This document shows positions 44,357-53,900 of a stretch of 54,727 bases of DNA, in pieces. Numbering within the stretch: the first letter of the stretch is position 1; every line of letters starts with the position of its first letter. The stretch lies in NCBI GenBank assembly GCA_947564735.1, contig CANOEC010000027.1, forward strand, positions 1 through 54,727. Reading direction: 5' to 3'. A program made the position numbers and the translations under genes. The notes beneath the pieces are model-generated. The model searched no databases. It was not told the DNA's origin and saw nothing but the letters and a program-made list of their open reading frames with translations. Source of the stretch: an uncultured Lachnospiraceae bacterium (GTDB lineage Bacteria; Bacillota; Clostridia; Lachnospirales; Lachnospiraceae).

Positions 44357-47300
44357 ATGGGCTATTTGCTTGTACCGATTGCAGTGGAAGCGTTTGTTGC
44401 GAACCGGCATAATGAAAAGGAAAAGTGGATCAGCGATGTGATGCCGGACTTCACCGCGCTGTCTGACACTATTTTGGGGGATAATCTGCAAAAACCGCCA
44501 TTTTCCTTACAGGAACCTCTGGAAGCGGGGGTACATATTCATTTTATTCTGCCGGATGCCCTGACCCATGGAACGGAAGAGGAGGGTACTTTCCGGTATC
44601 CGGATATTCCCGACCGCTGGCTGGTGGTGCGGATATGGCAAAAGTCCATGGAGCCGGCCTTTGCGCTGGCTGCGTGGCTGGTGGAAAGTGATTATGTGGG
44701 GATGGAGGAAACGCATGTCCCTGCACCGGACCTTAAGGACGGGGAACAGCCATACCGTTATATGGGGCGCTGCTACAGGCTTGGCGAAGAGCCGGAAAAG
44801 GGGACCTATCTGGGCGGATTGACTGTGTTTGGACCGGGGGATCCTTCCTTTGCGGCTTATTATCCGAACTGCAGGGGCGTGCTGGGCTTTCATGACCCGC
44901 TGGAGGATGTGCCTTACGGCACGTTGTCCTATTTTGTGGCTGGCTGGTACGGCAGCGGGACGGACCCCATGGTACGGTTGGACGTCGGATCATGGCAGAG
45001 TAAGATGGAGGAATTCGCATGGAAGGTTTCAGGTGCGCCGGAGACGGATGAGTATGGGCGTGTGTGCAGCCGGATCCTGTGCCATGGATTGGCATGCGGC
45101 GTGGAGTGGAGAGGTCCCGAGGCGTCCTACGACGACGGCAGGCCGAAGGGACATGTCGCCGTCACTGTGGGGGATACTTCGACAGAGGCGCTCTCCGCGC
45201 TCATGGCATCCAAGCTGGAGGGCGGGAATCCGCAGGATATGGAGTTTTTATTGAATGCGCTGCAGTACGGCTGTCTGGAGCTTGCCGATGAAATCGACGG
45301 CAGGCAGAAAATCGGAGATGTGATACAGAGTGCGCGTTTTTCCGGTGATCGCGCCGGGGAACAGTGGGAGCTTGCGGCGGATGAGAAGGCGGGGCCGCTG
45401 ACGGATGAGAGCCGTCTTTTGTACGGCGCCCTGACAGAGAGGCAGGAGGAAGTCAACCGCTGGGCAAGGGATTATGATTCGCTCAAGCAGCGGCTTTACG
45501 ACGTGTGGCACACTTATTTTCTCCTGTATGAGGATCCTTGTTTCACCCCGGCGGGGAGTCCCTCCAGGGAGGCGCTCTACTCCCTTTTTCAATCCCTCTG
45601 TAAAGAGCTTGAAAGCGAACGGGAACGGGGAGAGGAACTGGGCGAAAGACGGGACGCCGCGAAGAAGGCGCTGCGGTCTGCCCTCTCCAAAAGTGACGGT
45701 TCCTATCGGATAGAGAACATACCGGCAAAGGAATACGGGCAGTGTGTTCCGCCAGTGCTGCTCTTCAGCGGGGAAGGTCTGCGGCGAGGGTTTGTATACG
45801 GGGAGGACGGACGTTTTGACAAGGAAAATAAGCTGCGCTGCCGTTTCTTTGGCGAGACCGTAAAGTCTTTGGACGTGCCGGTGCGGACATCTTCAGGAGA
45901 AGAAATAGCGACTGTTATTGGCAAAACGGAGCTGTTGGCATTCTGCAAAGGGGTGTCTTTGCCGGAGGATATGCACAGTCTTTTGTGCGAGTCCCTGCTC
46001 TTGGATACTTCCTCGGCTGAAACCTTGGCGGCGGCCGCTTACCGGCTGGCAGGCATTGCCTGTGGGGAAGCGCAGGTGGAGGAGCTTGCCGGCCGGATCA
46101 GGAGGATGCAGGCCATACCTTGGAGCGGTTTGGTTCGCAGGGAGAGTGGAGCCGGGGAACAGAACGGGCAGAAACTTGCCGAGCGGTGCGGGTTTCAGGG
46201 TACCTTTCCGTCCAAGGTGGCGGTGAATTTTTATGAGCCGTCCATGAACACGCTGTTTTTGGAGTGGAAGGTCATGTTTTATCCGACGAAGACGGACGGC
46301 CAGGCGGAATACGCCCTGCCGGGCTGGAAGTTTGGCGGCACGGACTACGTATATGACGGGGCCGGGGCCGGTACGCCTGCGATGTATATGGGGCGGACGG
46401 TGGTCACGCCGCATTCCCAGCGCATTTTTCAGGCGGCCCTGAAAAAGCAGGCCGGGCAGTGCGGGGATACGGAGCTTAAAAAGAAGCTGGAGCAGGCGGG
46501 GGAAATGCTGGAGGATCTGTGCCTGCTCTCCCAGAGTCTGGACGGCTTTTTGCAGAACCTGACGGGACGGCAGCCAAGTCCCAGGTTTCCCTATATGATT
46601 ACGAGTAAGGATCTTGCAAAGGATCGGATGGCGGCAGAAATGACGCTGGCGGTGAAAAAGTATCTGCAGGATTTTCCCGCTGTCCCGGCTATGGATTCCG
46701 ACCGCTTCTTTCCCATACGTGCGGGGTTTTTAAAGATACAGGAAATACAACTGGTTGGTTCCTTCGGACAGAGACAGGTGGTTACGGCGGATTTCGATAC
46801 GGTATCATGTACCGCAGATATGCGGCCGCCGGCGGGCGTGGAGGCGGACGCGGTTTTGAAGCCAAGGATATCCCAAGGCGGGTGTGTTTCGGCGGTGTGG
46901 ATGCCTGCGGGCAAGGAAGCGGTCTCCCCGGTCTGCGGCTATGTCATTCCCGACAGATGGAACCACGGGCTGATGGTGTACGATGCGGAAGGGGTCAGGC
47001 TCGGGAACCTGCAGCTCGTATGGAGAGAGGGAAAGTCTTTTTGCCGCTGGCAGCCGATTCCGCTGGCGGACGGACGGGAAATCGTGGATGTGGACGGTTT
47101 CCAAAATGAGGATCTGAAAGGTTTTGCAAAGGCGCTTCTGCGTACCGGGGAAGGGGTTTTTGGCGGATTCCTCCAGTCGATTGAGGACAGACAGGACAGA
47201 ACGCTCCCGGAGGACGTAAGCAACAGTGCGGAAGAATCCCTGCTTGGCGGAAGACCGATGGCTCTTGTGCGGGCGGGTGTCTCACTGTCGCTGAAGGGGC

Positions 47301-47863
47301 TGCCGGAATATCGGAAAAACGCCGGGAATCCGGGTGAGTTTGACAGCGGGGGGTTTGAGGAGGCTTGGTTTGGCGTGGCGGTGGGTGATCCTTCGCGCTG
47401 CTATGAGGGATGCGTTAGATGTTTTGTGGGAACGGACAGAAAGACTATGTACGATGTCGGGTACCACTGCGGCCACATGCTGCGAGTGAAGCACGATGGT
47501 ATCCCGGTCCAGATGGCGCTTCTTGTGGATCCTGCGTCCCCGGTGACCTTTTATACGGGGACTTATCCGGCCGTACGGTTGAAACTGCCGGAGGAATGTT
47601 ATAAAGATGCTTGCGGACGTATGTATAAGAGCACCGCGCTTTACCCGCTCCTCGGCACGGCGGAAGGGGTACGCCTGCCTGTGCCTGAAGCGGCAGGCGG
47701 GCAGTGGAGCCTGCTTTGTCCGAAACAGGCAGGCGGATATACGAGGAACCGCATCCTGCCGGATCTACCGGCCTTTGCGGAGGAGGGGCTGTGGATACTG
47801 GAAGGACAGTTAACGGAAGGAGAAGGGCATGGGCAGGACACTGATCTGTCAGTCAGTTCCTAA
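44357..47863 (+). CDS. giant conserved protein of unknown function in the DUF6603 gene set
   Basis: The protein has 1168 residues from ATG 44357 (MGYLLVPIAVEAFVANR); upstream in-frame codons lie within the previous gene. The N-terminal part has a conserved-looking motif, GVHIHFILPDALTHG and IPDRWLVVRIWQ. A helical, coiled-coil-prone segment spans about residues 355-445 (SLFQSLCKELESERERGEEL). A second helical stretch lies near residue 700-740, and beta-rich parts make up the rest. There is no membrane segment, signal peptide or recognised enzymatic motif. It overlaps the next gene by 35 bases. Confidence 0.65.
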   Translation: MGYLLVPIAVEAFVANRHNEKEKWISDVMPDFTALSDTILGDNLQKPPFSLQEPLEAGVHIHFILPDALTHGTEEEGTFRYPDIPDRWLVVRIWQKSMEPAFALAAWLVESDYVGMEETHVPAPDLKDGEQPYRYMGRCYRLGEEPEKGTYLGGLTVFGPGDPSFAAYYPNCRGVLGFHDPLEDVPYGTLSYFVAGWYGSGTDPMVRLDVGSWQSKMEEFAWKVSGAPETDEYGRVCSRILCHGLACGVEWRGPEASYDDGRPKGHVAVTVGDTSTEALSALMASKLEGGNPQDMEFLLNALQYGCLELADEIDGRQKIGDVIQSARFSGDRAGEQWELAADEKAGPLTDESRLLYGALTERQEEVNRWARDYDSLKQRLYDVWHTYFLLYEDPCFTPAGSPSREALYSLFQSLCKELESERERGEELGERRDAAKKALRSALSKSDGSYRIENIPAKEYGQCVPPVLLFSGEGLRRGFVYGEDGRFDKENKLRCRFFGETVKSLDVPVRTSSGEEIATVIGKTELLAFCKGVSLPEDMHSLLCESLLLDTSSAETLAAAAYRLAGIACGEAQVEELAGRIRRMQAIPWSGLVRRESGAGEQNGQKLAERCGFQGTFPSKVAVNFYEPSMNTLFLEWKVMFYPTKTDGQAEYALPGWKFGGTDYVYDGAGAGTPAMYMGRTVVTPHSQRIFQAALKKQAGQCGDTELKKKLEQAGEMLEDLCLLSQSLDGFLQNLTGRQPSPRFPYMITSKDLAKDRMAAEMTLAVKKYLQDFPAVPAMDSDRFFPIRAGFLKIQEIQLVGSFGQRQVVTADFDTVSCTADMRPPAGVEADAVLKPRISQGGCVSAVWMPAGKEAVSPVCGYVIPDRWNHGLMVYDAEGVRLGNLQLVWREGKSFCRWQPIPLADGREIVDVDGFQNEDLKGFAKALLRTGEGVFGGFLQSIEDRQDRTLPEDVSNSAEESLLGGRPMALVRAGVSLSLKGLPEYRKNAGNPGEFDSGGFEEAWFGVAVGDPSRCYEGCVRCFVGTDRKTMYDVGYHCGHMLRVKHDGIPVQMALLVDPASPVTFYTGTYPAVRLKLPEECYKDACGRMYKSTALYPLLGTAEGVRLPVPEAAGGQWSLLCPKQAGGYTRNRILPDLPAFAEEGLWILEGQLTEGEGHGQDTDLSVSS

Positions 47864-49310
47864 TGTGATTTATCTAAGCAGACAGGAAAAGACTTACACA
47901 AACAGTTTTACGCTGAGTCTCACAGGCGCGGAGGCGTGCGGCACTGTCCGCAGAGATGCGGAAAGGACAGGGCAGGCTGTGTCTCCCCGCGTGACGATTC
48001 AGTGCGAGTGGGATAATGAGGAGAGCAGTCTCTGTTGTTTGGAGGACGCGAAAGATATCCGGGTGAGCTGTGAGGGATGGAAACCCCGGTGGAAACGCAC
48101 AGGGTGGGAGATTGAACCGCCCCAGGGCGCGGATCTGTCGAAGGGGTTTTCCGTGCCGCTCTATTTTGACAATGTGGTGGCAAGGCTGCGGGAGGGGACG
48201 GCGGTTCTTCACGTGACGCTCCACTCTTTTCCAGGCTATGAGGAGGAAGCGCCCTTTACCGCTGTGGTGGAACGCAGGTACGCGCTGTGCGTGGAGCACT
48301 TTAGGAGCGATAGGCAGAAAGTGGAGCGCGGTGGCTGCTGTATTCTGGACTGGCGGGTGGTAAACAGCTCCGCCTGTTTTCTGGACGGTGCGCAGGTGAA
48401 GGCGGAGGATTCCCGCACCGTGTCTCCGACGGCGGACCCGCAGAACTTTATACTGCTTGCGCAGAATGCGTACGGCGCGGTCGTGAACAGCACTTTGCAG
48501 GTGAACCTCACAAATTGGAGTGCTGTCGGGACGGCATGTCAGGGCAGCCTGCCGCTTAAGGAGGATCCGTGCGCATCTAATGCGGAAATCTATGGGTGTG
48601 GGGGAAAGTATTATACGTTTGCCGCCGGATCATTATATGGGACAGCGGATATGGAAGAACCGGATTGGAGGAAGCTGACCGGTCCTGAAGCAGCCGCGGC
48701 GGATTATGGCCTGTATACCTGCCTGTGCACGGAGGAGGGCTTTCTTGTGATTTGCCGCGGCGTGCAGTATCTTTATTCCTTTCAAGAAGGGAAATGGGAC
48801 AGTGTGGAGAATATGCTTACCTATGGGGAAGGCAGGGTGTGCAGGGCGGTTTTGTTTCAGGGAGAGCAGGTGTACGCGTCCGCTTATACAAAGAATATGC
48901 TGATTTTGTCTTGCTATGACAGGCAGCGGCAGGAATGGGATAACAATTATTTTCTGGATGCGGGCGGGGAGATTGCGGACTTCGACCTCATTGAATTTCA
49001 GGGGAATATCTATGCCGCGGTGCAAAAAAAAGAGGGGGATATCGTGATCTACAGAACGGAGGATCTGGAAGTCTGGAAACAGGTGGATGTGGCGGAGGGC
49101 AGCGTGTGGTTTCGGCTGCTTGCCTGCAAAAGGCGGCTGTTTCTGATCCGGAAGGAGGGAATCCTTGATCTGGAGGGAGGAAGCCTGTATCAGGATTTTC
49201 CAGATTTATCAAAGGCTGGCGGTATCCGTGTCTGTATGATGTCTGACCGTGTTTATCTGGTCTGGCCCGATGAAGGGGAGCGGATTAACAGCCTGCGGTT
49301 CAGACCGTGA
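47829..49310 (+). CDS. Ig-like plus beta-propeller-like protein in the DUF6603 gene set
   Basis: The 493-residue protein starts within the end of the previous gene, after GGAGAAGGG. Residues ~155-225 (GGCCILDWRVVNSSACFLDG to TVSPTADPQNFILLAQNAYG) match a bacterial Ig-like fold pattern in which a W strand, a turn and a PTA.. segment recur. Residues ~245-490 contain repeated strand units (FLVICRGVQYLYSFQEGKW, NIYAAVQKKEGDIVIYRTED, RRLFLIRKEGIL) that look like blades of a beta-propeller. Neither part shows catalytic residues. It probably serves in binding or assembly. Confidence 0.6.
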   Translation: MGRTLICQSVPNVIYLSRQEKTYTNSFTLSLTGAEACGTVRRDAERTGQAVSPRVTIQCEWDNEESSLCCLEDAKDIRVSCEGWKPRWKRTGWEIEPPQGADLSKGFSVPLYFDNVVARLREGTAVLHVTLHSFPGYEEEAPFTAVVERRYALCVEHFRSDRQKVERGGCCILDWRVVNSSACFLDGAQVKAEDSRTVSPTADPQNFILLAQNAYGAVVNSTLQVNLTNWSAVGTACQGSLPLKEDPCASNAEIYGCGGKYYTFAAGSLYGTADMEEPDWRKLTGPEAAAADYGLYTCLCTEEGFLVICRGVQYLYSFQEGKWDSVENMLTYGEGRVCRAVLFQGEQVYASAYTKNMLILSCYDRQRQEWDNNYFLDAGGEIADFDLIEFQGNIYAAVQKKEGDIVIYRTEDLEVWKQVDVAEGSVWFRLLACKRRLFLIRKEGILDLEGGSLYQDFPDLSKAGGIRVCMMSDRVYLVWPDEGERINSLRFRP

Positions 49311-49336
49311 GGCAGCTTAGAAGAGGAGGGATGGCA

Positions 49337-50896
49337 TTGTCTTTTTTGTTTCGTTATATTATGGCGCGGGATGAGGCGTATCCGGGGGAGCAGGTGGCGG
49401 TGACGGAACTGATGGAGCAAACTATATGCGAACAGTTTGATGATTTCCGTATTTCCTATACAGGTATCCAGAGAGGCGAGAGGGCAGTCTGTGTGGAGAG
49501 CGATGCGTTTCCCAGCACGCTGCCTTTTGAGACAGAGAGGACGCTTGAGGAGCTGGAGTCTGTGCTAGCGGCCGTGGGGGTCACGGATGTGGTGGTTTAC
49601 TGTGAGGGATCCTATTACGGCATTGTGGTGGATTATCAGAACTGGAACGGGGAATTGACAGGCGACGAGGAAGTCTTGGGAGATACAAAGGTACAGATTG
49701 AACTGGTTCCTGCAAATTGTGTAGGCGAGGAAAGTTCCCAATGGCTTTACCTGCAGCTTGATGCGGCGGAGCTGGAGAATATGGCGGTTTCCAATTGGTA
49801 TGGGATTACATTTTACTATATGGCCTCGGAAGAGCAGCTCATGCTCCATGCGCAGGTACAGGGCTGGCGGTTTGCGTATCTGCCGGAAGCGGAACAGTAT
49901 GAGGTCTGCTCCTATAGGATACTGAGAGATGGGGAGCAGGAGCGGTTGCAGGATGCGTACAGGATCAATTCTACCCTGAACGTGGGAGAGGAGACGGAAT
50001 GCCGGAGTGTAAGCAGAATCGGTCCTGACACGGGATTTGTGAAGGCGGTGATTTATGATGTGGGGCAGGCTCTGTGCGTCGGCATTTTTGAAGCTTTCAG
50101 TTATGACAAGGGACAGCCTGTGCAGGAGAGACTGGCGGCATTTTTTGACTTCGGCCTGCCCTATACCGCTGGGAGGCCCAGAGTGAGAGCCGCAAGAGAT
50201 TACTGGATCATCCGCACGGAAATCATGAACTTCGTAAACGGATATGGCTTGGGGAGCGAGACGAGGGACCACATCCACATCGTACTGTCCCATTGGCATC
50301 TGGATCATTGTATACTGGCGCAGCTTCTGACGACGGAGCTTGCGCATACGGTATGGCATGTGCCCTGTGACGGGCTGGGGCCGTCCGCACTGAGGATACG
50401 CAACCACATTGAGGCAAACGGCGGAAAGGTGGAAGCTGTGGTGGGACCCTTTGACGCGTTGAGTTTGATGGGCAATGGGAATCTGCGGTACGGCAAAATT
50501 GATTTTGGGTTTAAGCGTCATCCGGTTCCGGCAGTCGTAAGGGCATCGAGGCACCCGCATCATCACGGGATGTATATGATCGTGGAACTGATAAGCGGCA
50601 GTAAGCTGTTTCTGGGAGGCGATTGTACATATGCCGGGATCAATGCCAGACTGAAAGCGAAAGGGTTTACCCATCTGCAGGCATCCCATCATGGCGGCAA
50701 TTATGCATTGGCTCCGGCGGCAAGGAATTGGAAGGATATACCGTGTCCGGCGGGAAACGGGGGAGTCCTAATCTGTTCCTGTGGACCGTACGCGCAACAG
50801 CACCATCCGAACCAGGCAGTCCTGACTGATCATAGTAACGCCGGGTGGGCGAGACTGCATGTGACGGATAACAGCGGTGGGTATACGGTTCGATAA
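49337..50896 (+). CDS. metallo-beta-lactamase-fold hydrolase with long N-terminal extension
   Basis: The protein has about 519 residues. The C-terminal ~240 residues form a metallo-beta-lactamase fold. The metal motif is HWHLDH (His319, His321, Asp323, His324 in this numbering), followed by Asp429 in FLGGDC and His451/His452 in ASHHGGNY, as in ComEC-like hydrolases. Residues 1-~230 are a beta-rich extension of unknown family. The start is unsure: GAGGAGG at 49323-49329 is too close to ATG 49331 and fits TTG 49337 better, while GTG 49307 overlaps the previous stop. It would hydrolyse a phosphoester or ester; the substrate is unknown. A long antisense open frame here is a shadow. Confidence 0.8.
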   Translation: MSFLFRYIMARDEAYPGEQVAVTELMEQTICEQFDDFRISYTGIQRGERAVCVESDAFPSTLPFETERTLEELESVLAAVGVTDVVVYCEGSYYGIVVDYQNWNGELTGDEEVLGDTKVQIELVPANCVGEESSQWLYLQLDAAELENMAVSNWYGITFYYMASEEQLMLHAQVQGWRFAYLPEAEQYEVCSYRILRDGEQERLQDAYRINSTLNVGEETECRSVSRIGPDTGFVKAVIYDVGQALCVGIFEAFSYDKGQPVQERLAAFFDFGLPYTAGRPRVRAARDYWIIRTEIMNFVNGYGLGSETRDHIHIVLSHWHLDHCILAQLLTTELAHTVWHVPCDGLGPSALRIRNHIEANGGKVEAVVGPFDALSLMGNGNLRYGKIDFGFKRHPVPAVVRASRHPHHHGMYMIVELISGSKLFLGGDCTYAGINARLKAKGFTHLQASHHGGNYALAPAARNWKDIPCPAGNGGVLICSCGPYAQQHHPNQAVLTDHSNAGWARLHVTDNSGGYTVR

Positions 50897-50961
50897 CAAA
50901 AAGGGCACGGGTTCCAAAAAGCGGGATCAAGCGTGTTTCAGAAAAAAGAAAGGGGAAGCGA

Positions 50962-53900
50962 ATGGAAGGAAAGTTTAGGACGATTGGAAATTTGATGGCT
51001 GGGCGGGCCGGCAGGACGGAACTTGATCTGGCCAATGCGGAGCATAGGGAGGCGTTTTATCATCATCTGGGTGTCACGGGGGAAGTGCAAAAGGACAGGA
51101 TGAAAGAAAAATATCCGGCGCTCTATCAGGCAATAGAAGGCTTTTGCGCGTGTACGGCAAAGAATGCGGCACCGAAAGATGATTATCAGGATAAGTATAC
51201 GCTGCGTGCGGAACAGGTAAAATCCGAAGGCGGTGCCGATGATAGTATTAAATCCGTGGCGGAGGCGAGTACGCTGGAACAGAAAGAGTTCATTGGGGTC
51301 AGAGTGGATGTGTACAACGAAAAAGAAGACAAGGAACATCAATATCCGGTTTATACGGATGACAACTTTGAATGCAGTACCCAGAAATTGCTGGCTGACT
51401 TTATGTCGGGTACAGTTATTGTGGATGAGCCGACGCCCTTTACCGCGGTTGCCACATACATGGTGGTGAATCGTGACGGCAGCCTTGCCGCGCCGATATG
51501 CATACCGGTGGGTCTGGGGGTCAGTAACAATACGATAGTCAATGAAAAGAAAGCGTACCACCCGAAACGTCTCTACTCAAAAACACCGGGACAGTGCATC
51601 GTATGTTATAACAGGGAGGCAGCGCCGAGTGACAAGGCGGATTATTCTTATAGCGACGTGATTGTCAAGAAGGAGGAAGGCAAGCAGTGGCTGAGCGTGC
51701 ACCTGCCCTTTGCCGGGTATATCAAACTAAATCCCCAATTCCGGTTTCTTCAGTTTATGGACCAGCAGACGGAGATTATGATCAGCATCAAGGGGCAGGA
51801 GGGAGCCTGCAGTTATCCGGATAAGGACGTATTCAAAAATGTTTTTAAAATAAAGGACGATGTGCTTTACTGGAACTTTAAGGAAGACAGGGAATTGGGG
51901 AAGATCGAAGACAGTTTTCCGAAAAAGACAGGCGGTTATGATTATGAAAACTGGAATAACACGCTGTTGGCGGAGAGGGTGAGCAACAATGTGCTGGTTT
52001 CCTTCTATGCCAAAGTGGCATTTTCCGTATGTTTAGCGAGTGATGAGAGCGGAAAAAATCCAATTCCCCACCATGTGCTCTTTTGTTCTGATGCCATCAG
52101 CGGCACAGGCAGCGTGGAAAAGATGGATTATATCTGCCTTTGGTGGGGCTGTCTGGGGGAGAATACAAAAGTACGGATGGCGGACGGTTCAAAGCGTCCC
52201 ATCCGTGAAATTGGCCAGGGAGATAAAGTGAAACTGGAGGATGGGCGCGAGACGGTGGTGGATGCGGTGCTGTCCGGCAGGGAGGATACGGTGGTACATA
52301 TTGTTACGCAAAAGCATGAGCTTCTGGCCAGCAGTATGCATCCTGTTCTGACAGATAGGGGGCTTGTCCGGGCGAAAGATTTGAACGCGGCGGACCGGAT
52401 CGCCACGGAGGACGGGTATGAAAGTGTGCAGGGCGCTTATGAGGAGGCCTATCGGGGCATGGTGTACAACTTACAGCTAAGGGAGCCGGGAAATTTGATT
52501 GCGGATGGGATGATCAGCGGTGACTTTGATGCCCAGCAGTCAGAGCTTCCCTATGAGCGGGAGCCGGAGGAGTGGAAGCCTTATTATCCCAGTCCCGTGG
52601 CGGACGACCTTGCCATGCTGCTTGCTCATAGGAGGCCGCAGCAGTGTAACGCGGCGGAAAATATGGCGGCGAAACCATACTATGCCTGCCGGTTCGCGGA
52701 TGAGGAGGGCGGCAGCGCCGTACTGAAACTGAAAGGCACCGGGGCACTCGGGGACGGGCCGTTGTGTCTGGAGTTCTGGATGTATATTGAGGGGGAGAGC
52801 CGGGAACTCTTTTCGCAGGAAAGCGGATTCCGGATTCAGGCTGACGGAAACGAGCTGGTCATTATGGCGGATGAAGCACATGTCTATACCGTGCGCTTTC
52901 AAGTACCTCTTCGCGGGGCGTGGAACCAGATATTCCTTGCCAGCGACGGACAGCAGCTGCATGTCGGCATCAACGGCTTCGAGACAGACAGCTTTGCCCT
53001 GGAAGGAAGGCTTCTCGATCCGGACTGCGATCTGGTGATCGGGCGGCATTTCACCGGGTATATACGCAGGATTATCCTATACCGCGCATACATTGAGACC
53101 GGCGTTCTGCGGCGGCGGATGTTCCAGAATATCTGTTCGGGAGACATGGAACATCTGGCGGCGTTTCTCGACGGCATCGCGGAAACGCTTAAGGATGTCG
53201 GACCGTACAGGCTGAAAGTGCTTCGCGGCGCATCCTGTCATAGAGTTGCCGCTGTTGGAGGCTTTGTGCCCGCAAAGGGGCATGGGGCTAGTCTCCCCAA
53301 CGGCCGTGTGCGGCTTACAGGGAAGGAGCGATCGGATTTCAGCGTATACGTCAAATGTTATATCCTGCCTCACGGCGGCGCCAAATCTGTGCTTTGGTCG
53401 AATGGTGATTTTCACCACCCAGGCGCGGTATGGCTGTACTTTGAGGGAGAGTCGGAATTGAAAATCAAATATGGGGATACGGTCTATGAGGTGGGCATAC
53501 AGGCGGACTCCGGCACGTGGCAGGATCTGATCGTGACCTATGACGCCTCATCACGCAGGCTGTCCGTGTATCAGAACGGCGCTTTGACGGGCGATTTCTT
53601 TTCCGTGGAGCCTCTGCATGGTATGCGGGAGAACAGTTTCTGCGTGGGAAACGGATGGGACGGCGTGCGGGATTACCCGGCGGCTGCCCTGTTTACCACG
53701 GCGGCGGTGTACCATGAGCCCATGGGAGGACAGAAGGCGGCGCAGCTGTATGTTTCCCAGCCCTTTGTGCTGGATCCGCAGCTTGCGGTCCTGTTTGGGT
53801 TTGAGAACGGAAACGGGATGGAATATTTGTCCGGGCAGCAAATCTTTGCGGCTGGGGACGAGTGGACGGTCTGCCCCGATATCAGTACCTATCCGTTGTC

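Noticed and set aside
49565-50692. Long minus-strand open frame of 375 codons
   Set aside because: It lies wholly antisense to the metallo-beta-lactamase-fold gene, whose motifs are clear; the antisense product has no recognisable motif or ribosome site.
52141-52530. Splicing intein in the 1131-aa protein
   Set aside because: The block ends in Asn followed by Leu, not Cys, Ser or Thr, and no homing endonuclease is present. A non-splicing Hint domain fits better.
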